Shown here one piece after another: positions 22,263 through 29,925 of a stretch of 64,000 nucleotides of DNA. Where the stretch lies: the NCBI GenBank assembly GCA_963575745.1, contig CAUYUJ010014209.1, positions 269,198 to 333,197 on the forward strand, in the 5' to 3' direction. How positions within the stretch are numbered: position 1 is the first letter of the stretch; every line of letters starts with the position of its first letter. A program made the translations under genes and the position numbers. Below the pieces are notes generated by a model that had not been told where the DNA came from, made no database searches, and was given only the letters and a program-made list of their open reading frames with translations. The stretch is from Prorocentrum cordatum. Its lineage: Eukaryota; Sar; Dinophyceae; Prorocentrales; Prorocentraceae.

Positions 22263-22744
22263 CCCGCCCTCCTCCTCCTCATCCTCCTCCTTTTCCTCCT
22301 TTTCCTCCTCCTCCTCCGCCTCTTCCTCCTCCTTGCGCCTGCCCGTCGTCTGGCAGTCCGTCGCCAGGTGAGTTCACCTCCATGAAACGCAACACCAGAC
22401 CCGCCAAGAGGCTGAGAAACGTGTCCTGCACTCCGCGCCATCGTGACATTCGTCGCGTCCTCCTTCTCCCATGCTGCCCCATCTTCTGTTTCGCGGAATT
22501 CACTTCTGCACAGTTTCCCAGACCCCGCCACGGTTGCAACATAATTCCAAATTGCCACTGCCGATTATGCCTGACATACTCGACTAGTTCACGCAATGCC
22601 GCTGGCAAACGTGTACGCAGCTCAACGTGATGTGATCTTGTTTCCCATCAATCCTGTGTTGTTGGGCCCTCGTTTTGAGAGACAGCGCCCCGCGTTCCTC
22701 CTCTTCTCCAACTCGCCCGCCTCCCTCCTCCCAGCCATGCCTCT
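22263..22744. other. CCT tract and unique sequence, no gene recognised
   Basis: CCTCCT to about 22340, then unique sequence. Nothing resembling the missing RT core of the LINE-like ORF was found here. Confidence 0.4.
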
Positions 22745-22880
22745 GCCCAAGGGCACTCCTCACACGCTTCGTGGTCCCATGATGAACTCCACCGAAGGCC
22801 CCAGTGGCGAAGTGTGCATGGCGGCGCCGCCCCATTTTGGCACACCCCTCACACGGCTCGTGGTCCCACAAGGAGCTCAA
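22745..22880 (-). repeat. 88/89-bp minisatellite, inverted fragment
   Basis: CACACGCTTCGTGGTCCCAT, ACCGAAGGCCCCAGTGGC and GGCGGCGCCGCCCATTTTGG are reverse-complement matches to the array at 18 kb. About one and a half units are present. Confidence 0.85.
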
Positions 22881-22899
22881 CTTGTCGGTCCCTTTGAAG

Positions 22900-23520
22900 C
22901 TCCTCTGGAGCCATCTTCGGGCGATCTTCGCGGCCTCTTTGGCCGTCTTGGGCACTTTTTGGCCCGACAAAGCGAGAGCCCGAAAAACCTTCAAAAACCT
23001 ACCGGGAACTAATGTTTTGGGCCTCCTAAGGCCCTCTCGGGTGCCCTCTGGAGGGCCTCTGGAGCCGTCTGGAGGTTTTCTTGGACAGGCCAGTCCACAC
23101 ACCGCCTTTTCGGGCCCTCTTGGGAGCCTCGTGGGGGCTTCTTGGGGCCCTCTGAAGGCTCTCTTGGGGCCGTCTCTGGGCTGTTTGGGGGTTTTCACGG
23201 GTCGTCTGGGGACCTTCTTGGATCGTTTTCTGATGTTTGGGGGGGCCTCTGGGGCCGCCTTGGGACGAGCTTTGGGGCCTCGTGAGCCGCGTTGGGCCCT
23301 TCGGGGCCCGAAAGAGGGAGAACCCGAAACACCTTCAAAAACCAATGGAAACCAATGTTTTTGGCATCTTGGGGCCCTCTCGAGGGCCCTCTTGAGGGCC
23401 TCTGGAGACGTCTTGAGGCTCTCTTGGACCATCTGGAGGGCATATGAGGTTCTCTTGGGGCCGTGTTTGGGCAGTTTTGGGACGCTTTTGGGACATCTTG
23501 GGGCCCTTGGCCGCTTCAAT
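22900..23520 (+). repeat. CTTGGGGCC array with two A-rich cores
   Basis: The usual words are interrupted twice, at 22963-23020 and 23307-23365, by A-rich islands sharing AGCC(C)GAAA, ACCTTCAAAAACC and AATGTTTTTGG. Related islands are in the arrays at 35975, 48066 and 58480. Confidence 0.75.
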
Positions 23521-23815
23521 CGACAAAATACGCGGAGACAAGTCATGGGAGCCGCTCAGGAGCCCCGCTTTTCAAAACAAATACAACGGAAGCGGGCCCA
23601 GGAGCCGCTTCACTCGAACAAACACGAAGGAAACGGCGCCCGGGCGGCCATTGCATCCAATCCCTGCGCGCGTCGCCCCTCCGTTCGACACCTCCCTAGG
23701 GGGCTTCGCCCCAACTCACGCGCGTCGCTCGCGCCTCGCTCTTTCCGCCACCTGGGCCGACGCGGGAACGGAAAGAACGCCGCGAGAACTGGCCCGAGAT
23801 GGCTCATAGCCCCCT
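23521..23815 (+). repeat. GGGGCTTCGCCCC repeat family, copy 1
   Basis: CCTCCCTAGGGGGCTTCGCC is followed about 20-35 bases later by CTCGCTCTTTCCGCCACCTG. The same order occurs at 35459-35545 and 36598-36690. The centre folds as GGGG-CTTC-GCCCC. Confidence 0.75.
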
Positions 23816-23819
23816 TTGC

Positions 23820-24015
23820 TCTGGGGGGCCTCGGCCCTTGGCGTGAAAAGCTCGCTGCGTCATCGCTCTCTGTCGGGGGCCCTGGTGTTCAGAGACTTTT
23901 GCGTTGCCGCTCGCTCTTGGGGGCCTTGCCGTTCAGAACTCTTTACGTCGCCGCCCTCTGGGGAGCCCTGGCGCTCAGAGCTGGTTGCGTCACCGCTCGG
24001 CGCGGGAAGCCGTGG
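23820..24015 (+). repeat. 43-bp minisatellite, locus 1
   Basis: Units of the form CTCTTGGGGGCCTTGGCGTTCAG.. (position to position about 43) occur near 23832, 23875, 23918 and 23959. The same unit makes the longer array at 57530-58140. Confidence 0.8.
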
Positions 24016-25109
24016 CTCCCCTTGACGTCACCGGGGCCTCTCCGGAGTCTTTTGGGGGCCCTTTTGGGGCCGTTCTGGTTGCGAGCGTCTCGGGGCCGGC
24101 CCGGCCCGCGGCCAAGCAGCCCGGCCCTTGCGAATGCAGGGGGACGGCTGAGGGGTCGTTCCTGCACGGTGCCCGTTTGTAGAGGCCCCCCTTTTCCTAG
24201 GTACTGCGCAGCGAGCAGCGCCAAGGTTGGCTTGCCAATGCCTGAGCCAGCACAGCCGCGGAAAAGGGCGCCAGGGCAGCGAGCGGATTTCGCGCGCGCG
24301 CCCCGCCCCGAAGCCCGCCAGCTCCCGACGGCCTCGGGCCCGCGGGAGACAACGGCAGGGCTCGGGGTCATGAGCGCGAGGTCCACTCGCAGCCCCGTTA
24401 AATTCACCGCCACTCCAAACGAGGGAGCATTGGCTAGGAGGGCGGGGGAGAGAACCAACCCCGCCACACGGGGTACTTGAGAGCGTACCCGTCTTAGCGG
24501 GCCCTGGGTGCGCCCCCCATAAACGCCGCGGCACTCCGCGACGACGCCCCGTCACCGCAAGTGACGGGGCCGGGAGAGCAAGGGAAAGAGAGAGGAGAAA
24601 AGGGCGGCACCAGCACCCTCCGATGCAGGCGCGGCCACCGACGCGGCGCACGCGTAATGCGTGACGGATCGAATTTTGACGACAATTCGATCAAAGCAAA
24701 GTGATCTCTCATTCACGGGGCATTCCAGGCCCAAAGATTCCAGGGCTCTCCAGGCCCCTGTTTGATAATAGGCACAGATGTTCGTCATGACAACTGATAT
24801 CTGAGATTATGTCGCGCGTGATGCGAGGCGCTCCGGGCCCCAAAAGTGACGTGATACGTAAGTGACTCTGATCATGAAGAGTGCTCTGCGTCGGTCGTCC
24901 TCTGATGCCGTATCATGATTCAAAAAGAATTAGATTCTGAATGTGAAATTTTACTGGCGGACGACCTGACTGGGCGCGTTGATGTCCGATTGCCAGATTA
25001 TGTCAGGTAGCTTTCAAATCGATAGCGATATACAATGTGATATCAAATAGATCAGACCAGAAGAATATGATGCGTCATGATATCTCAAACTAGTCGTGAA
25101 TAAGATACG
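24016..25109. other. No gene recognised; GC-rich then AT-richer
   Basis: 24016-24650 is GC-rich unique sequence with a strong hairpin at 24546-24570. 24660-25109 is clearly AT-richer, with repeated TGATATC and ATGATGCGTCATGATATC-like words. It may be the 3' flank of the gene that ends at 25110. Confidence 0.4.
24546..24570. other. Perfect 10-bp hairpin with CGCAA loop
   Basis: GCCCCGTCAC and GTGACGGGGC are exact complements around a five-base loop. There is no T-run, so it is not a bacterial-type terminator. Role unknown. Confidence 0.7.
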
Positions 25110-26849
25110 TCATGGTGCCAGATCAATATCCAGAATCAATATCAAAACATATGTACCCAGATACGCAATAAAATATGTCAAACAATGATCACGTCCAATT
25201 CTCATGATACGCTCGCCCCAAACACGACTACCATGATTGTTGAACCAGCTGATGGTGATCGTCTTGTAGTTGCCCCATGACCATATGCAGTCGTTGTCCT
25301 CGCTGTCGATGTATATCCATTGGGACAGGTGGTGCGACCAGTTGCGGCATGTGTCGCGCAGGTAGTGCTGGAGTCCGCGACGCCACCAGGCGTGGGCGTT
25401 GCGGCATTCGCGCGCGGCACTCCTGACACGACCACGGTCGCCATCGCAGTCGAGGTCGCGCCTCGATGGCATTGCGGGGCGGCGCGATGTCGAGGAAGAG
25501 GCGGCTCCGCCAGTCCAGCCCGCGGCGTCGCCCCGGCCAGCGCCGTCGGGGGCGCAGGCAGGCGCGGGGCCATCGCGGCGCGGGGGTGGAGGAGCAGGCG
25601 CGAGGCGGACAGGCCCCTCGGGGGCGACATCAAAACCGCCAGTCTTACTCATGCCGGCGCCTTTGGGCGCCTGCGCCCGAAGGTCTTTCAGCGCGACGCG
25701 ATTCATCCGACCTGTTCCCTTCCCAGAAAGGGCGGAACAGGTCAGATATCCGCGGTCAAGCCGCTCGCCGCGAGGCATTGCTCCGGGAGCTGGTGCCCTC
25801 CGGCCGGCGTGACCGAGCCTCTGGCTCTCGTCGCGCAGGCGCGTCGCCTCGTTCATGCCCTCGGTCGCGAACGGGCGCAGACATGCCTGCGCTCTGTCTT
25901 CTGTCATCCGACGATGGAAGACACCGCCCTCGAGGAATCGGCGCGCGACGTCGGGGCGCGGATGATGGAGGATTGCGCCCCCCGCGTCTGCGTCTGCCTG
26001 TCCACCGACACGGCATTGGCCAGGGCTGGGACTGCCAGCCAGCAACCATCTGGCGCGTCGGAACCTGGCGTTGTTAGCGAGTCTGCGCAGAAAATCGATG
26101 GCCCGTGCCTCGTCGGAGCGTGTGCCTGCGACGCGAATCTGGACATCGGCGCGCGTGATATGGCGCGCGAAATTCTCGCCCGTCTGTTCGCGGATCCACT
26201 TGTGCACATCAGCCAGAACCTCGATCTGGCATGCACCTGTTTGCCCGCGCTCGAATGACTCAGAACGAATGTGGCATATGCCATCGTCGTTTGAATCCTC
26301 ATTGGGGAAATCACGATGGCAGCCCGTGCGCGGCTGCTTGGCCTCCCCGCACTCTTCGGCCCCGTTCTCGATCAACTGTCGGACCCTCCTGCGGGCGTCG
26401 CCACCGGCGCCCGACTTGCGGCCGATCAACCGGACGATGCGATTCGGAACGAAGCTGGCGCTACGGGGGGCAATGTAGTCGGCCAATGATCGCAATCCTT
26501 TGTCGGTCATAAGACCAGGGAGATCCCCGCAAACGATCTGATCGCGATCGCGACGCGCTGAGGCCGCGCCCCGATGATGTCGGAAGAGCATCTCCGCTCT
26601 ACGGCGGAGCCCCTCGTCGGGTGCGTCGTCGACGCGAGGGTCGCCCATGGGAACGTCATAGTCCGAACGCATCACCTCGATGAGTTCTTCCTGGGCGGGG
26701 GCAACGGCAGACTCAGCGCCCCCTGGGTCAGGGACAGGAATGTTCGCGGCATATTGCGGCGGAGTGGCGGAAGCCCCGATGCGCTGTTGGTCGCCGAACG
26801 GGGTCGCCAACGTGTCGACGCACTGTCGGGTAGCACGGTCGATTCCCAA
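25110..26849 (-). CDS. Unknown protein segment, 3' part of a broken gene
   Basis: A 579-codon minus frame whose first marked start is a TTG. It is open upstream only to a TAA at about 26878. The N-terminal third looks most protein-like, with PVPDPGGAESAV, VMRSDYDVPMGDPRVDDAP and RRRAEMLFRHH. The middle has a cluster of His/Cys (CHRDF, ICHIRS) of uncertain meaning. The proline/alanine-rich stretch near 25580 and the C-terminal part may be non-coding. No domain was recognised. It probably continues the frames at 26990-27700, because all are on the minus strand and follow each other after small phase changes. Introns are a possible alternative to decay. Confidence 0.4.
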   Translation of the reverse strand: MGIDRATRQCVDTLATPFGDQQRIGASATPPQYAANIPVPDPGGAESAVAPAQEELIEVMRSDYDVPMGDPRVDDAPDEGLRRRAEMLFRHHRGAASARRDRDQIVCGDLPGLMTDKGLRSLADYIAPRSASFVPNRIVRLIGRKSGAGGDARRRVRQLIENGAEECGEAKQPRTGCHRDFPNEDSNDDGICHIRSESFERGQTGACQIEVLADVHKWIREQTGENFARHITRADVQIRVAGTRSDEARAIDFLRRLANNARFRRARWLLAGSPSPGQCRVGGQADADAGGAILHHPRPDVARRFLEGGVFHRRMTEDRAQACLRPFATEGMNEATRLRDESQRLGHAGRRAPAPGAMPRGERLDRGYLTCSALSGKGTGRMNRVALKDLRAQAPKGAGMSKTGGFDVAPEGPVRLAPAPPPPRRDGPAPACAPDGAGRGDAAGWTGGAASSSTSRRPAMPSRRDLDCDGDRGRVRSAARECRNAHAWWRRGLQHYLRDTCRNWSHHLSQWIYIDSEDNDCIWSWGNYKTITISWFNNHGSRVWGERIMRIGRDHCLTYFIAYLGTYVLILILDIDLAP

Positions 26850-26989
26850 AGATTGATGAGGGGCGCCAGCGAAGGGTGATTACTCAGGATGTCATTCGAT
26901 GATGTCTGCGGCGAACGAAGTGTAGCATCACTCTGAATAATGACATGCAAATGCGAGAACCAACGAGATAATACCAGGTCGCCGTCATC

Positions 26990-27700
26990 ATCCCAATTCA
27001 TCTCTCATCACGGTAATTAAGAAACGATTGAGCCCGCATATGTTCGGAAACTGTTTAGCCCAGGGACAGAGCGGATCGAATATCATTTTGCACCACTCCG
27101 CCACGGGGTCAAAGCGGAACCGTATCTCCATATGGCTCTCATGCGAGTAAGTGCCAGAACGTGACTGCCTCCCTGTGGCAGTGTAGATTGCCGCACGTAC
27201 CTGATCCACTTCCACAAGTGGGGTCAGCAGCATTCCAACAGTCTCAGTCATTGCACCAGCCCTGCGAAGGTCGTTCGTCTCCGCCGTAGAACATCTGGCA
27301 AAAAAAAGAATCATGAGTCTCAGCTCATCGACGACATCGATTGCTGTGAGCAGCTTTGTCTCGTCGGCTTTGATGTCCTGATCGTCGTTATGTTGGAGTG
27401 GTTCACCGGCTTGTCAATGACGGCCCCGTCACTGTAGCCGAGGAGGCCGATGTGGCAGTCGACATCGCACAAACTCGCATGGTCGAGGTACATCTCGGGC
27501 AGGTCTGCACGCAGCGGGACTGCAGACACGTGACCAGTGTGCTCGATAATCTTATTCTCGGCATGCCAGATGTTGGCCCAAAACGGGCCTCGGCCTCAAA
27601 ACGTCATCTGAACACTGATGCACGGACCATCGTGCGCAATATCCAGGATCGGGCCGTAGATATTACCCTTCTTCAGCGTGGGCGCGACGTCTTTTTTGCT
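26990..27700 (-). pseudogene. Unknown conserved-looking gene segments with stop and frameshifts
   Basis: Reading 5' to 3' on the minus strand, three pieces look like one protein. First, 27665-27400 (IYGPILDIAHDG, WANIWHAENKIIEHTGHV, RADLPEMYLDHASLCDVD, HIGLLGYSDGAVIDKP) is interrupted in phase by TGA at 27598-27596. Second, after a phase change near 27420, is DIKADETKLLTAIDVVDEL ... TETVGMLLTPLVEVDQV ... MEIRFRFDPVAEWC ... FPNICGLNRFLITVMRDE. Third, after another change near 27000, is NWDDDGDLVLSRWFSHLHV. The composition is even and hydrophilic with no membrane segment. I do not recognise the family. Either a decayed gene or exons with short introns. Confidence 0.5.
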
Positions 27701-27821
27701 GGCCGCAGGCGATCAACGGCGCGGCAACGAGCCGAACCATGTAGACGTGTATATATGATATCGCTGACGCGAATATTCTGGAAGCGACTGCAACGATCCC
27801 ATCTGCCAAGAGGAAGTGCCC

Positions 27822-29925
27822 TCACCAGGGGCTCGAAAAAACTCTTTCCTGCAATCGCCCACAATTGTCCACCAGCGGGCCATGGTCAGGACGGCCTCGT
27901 CTGCCAGGAGTCGGTGCGACTGTCGCCACCAGCTCTCTGTCGTACAGGAGGTCATCCAGCGCCGACTGGCCCTGCGGTCGAACTGATTGACGGCCTGGAA
28001 CCTTTGGCGCGTTCTGTGCAGCAGAAGAAGACGAAGAGCTCGCGCCAGTGGGTCTCGCCTTTGCTGTGGGCGTCTGCGACAATTCTGCTGCTGGTGTTGC
28101 CACTGGCACAAATGCGCAGACCACGTACTGGCGGCGTGGCACCGGCAACTTGACCAACTCTGGATATGTCCAGTTCAAATTGGGTGGCCACACAGCGCCG
28201 CCCCCGACCGTTCGGATTGCCATAATGGCCAGTGCCGGCACGGTCTCGGGGCACATGATAGCGCCCTGCTCGCCGAGCCAGAAGCCGCAGCCGGCAGTCA
28301 TGGCCGCGCGCATGTCGATGATCACATCGACCTGCTTCTTCTTGTGCTGCGAACTTGTACCCAAAGATCGCAGTATGAGGGTTGCGTGTGTCATGGCGCA
28401 CGAAGGAACTGGAACTGTAGAATGCCTCACGCCGTGTGCGGCAATCGGCGCCCTAGCCTGGGACATTACCAATCTTCCGAATACCCATCCAGGCATCCAT
28501 CGTAATACCGTGGCGCAAGTATTTAGCATCCGTCCAAGACAGACGCTTCCAGCCCATATTCCATGGCTGGCTGTTGCGGTGTACGGCGGGATGACCACCA
28601 ATGGCACGGATGGCCAGCGCAAGATCCAATGCGAAATCTGCGCCCAGCATTTCTGGGTTGGGACGGTGGACGAAGACCTGGAAGCGGGCCTTCTTGTCGT
28701 CGACAGGCAACTGCAGGGCACGCAGGACGGCGATCATGTAATACTCTTGCGCGTCCTCCCACAGCTGGCCAGCACGGTTGGCCTGATGCATATGCGCGTG
28801 GACCGCACTCCAGTTGGGACCGTGACCCTCTCCCGAGAAAATCTCGGACACGATGCGACTGAAGGACTTGTAGTGATCGGCGACAAACCAAGTGTCGATA
28901 TTGTCGTGCTGCCAGATGTTGAAACGACGGTCCAAAAGTTGGTCCAGTCCGTTGCGGCCGCCGTTGTCGTGTCGAAGCGCGGATGACAGGGTTTTGCTGA
29001 ATCTGCGTGATGATCCCATTGCATGACCAGGGTACTGCCGACCAACCAAGAGAGGTAGGCCCAGCTGTTTGGCATTGCACATGGTAACCCATGTGTAGTC
29101 TGGGAAACAACCGCTGTTTTGTAGGTCCGGAGCGCGCTTGATCACGTAGTCGTCGTAGCACAGGTTCTTCGTGTAATCCTCGATCGTTTTGCACGACTCG
29201 TACTGACCGCGTCAACGTAGGATCGGAGGGACCCAGGGAAATGGATCGGAAAACTTGGCACGAATAGCGTACTCTCTCGGGGTAATGCCAATCTTGGTCT
29301 CTTCTTCGATCGTCATCATGGTCTCGTGCTGTGATCGAACGCAACAATCGTGTGCACCCATGACTCTGTACGTTGCGGTCTCTGTAGGATCGGTAGGCGC
29401 GGGAGTGTCCTCCGGCGCCGCAGCGTCCACTGCTGAAAGGGACGTCGGAGCCGGCGGTGGAGTAGGTACGCTTGCCGATGGCACAGACGCTGCTGTCGAA
29501 GGTGGCAGTGGACCCTCCCATGCTAGTGTAGGAGGCGGCTGCTTGGGAGTCGTATCCACCATTTCATCACCCTGAGGCGGATGATGCGTCGGAGGTGCAG
29601 GCGGTACAGGTACGCGTGTTCCAGGCACGACAGATGGAGGGTCAGGAGCGATCTCTGTCTGCGACTCGGCCTGGGTCTGAAACCAATTGGTGAGCTCGAT
29701 GATGTAGTCTGTGTTGACATCGCGATCCTGGTCGAGGACGCCAGTCTCCTAGCTGGCACGCTTCGGGGCAATATCCACAATCTTGCTGACAAAGTGTTTC
29801 AATACCAACTGGGTAACAGCATGACGTACCATTTTTATGTATTTCCACTCTGCTGCGCCAGTCTTGGCTGCATCACACCTCACGCCACCGATCTGCCAGG
29901 AGGAACATATTTCGTGCAAGGGCCT
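27822..29925 (-). pseudogene. Gene remnant with tentative Tpt1/KptA-like domain
   Basis: Minus-strand coding pieces follow one phase from 29925 to about 28375, with in-frame TAG (29751-29749), TGA (29214-29212) and TAG (28455-28453). They then shift by one base near 28365 into the frame ending at 27822. The N-terminal part has MVRHAVTQLVLKHFVSKIV and a Pro/Ala/Thr-rich linker. The central part has SSRRFSKTLSSALRHDNGG, resembling the N-terminal motif of Tpt1/KptA RNA 2'-phosphotransferases (SxxLSxxLRHxxxxxGL). Later come YLRHGITMDAWMGIRKIG, where an LxHGT motif would fall, and VDVIIDMRAAMTAGCGFWLG followed by IMCPETVPALAI, resembling the C-terminal NGVIL region. Tpt1/KptA enzymes transfer a 2'-phosphate from spliced RNA to NAD. 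The match is by eye, and the HGT threonine is not conserved, so activity is doubtful. Confidence 0.4.

Noticed and set aside
24546-24570. Rho-independent terminator
   Set aside because: The stem is strong but there is no T-run, and the context is eukaryotic.
25320-26258. 312-codon plus-strand ORF
   Set aside because: It lies opposite the minus-strand frame at 25110-26849, which reads more like protein; the plus frame has no motif.
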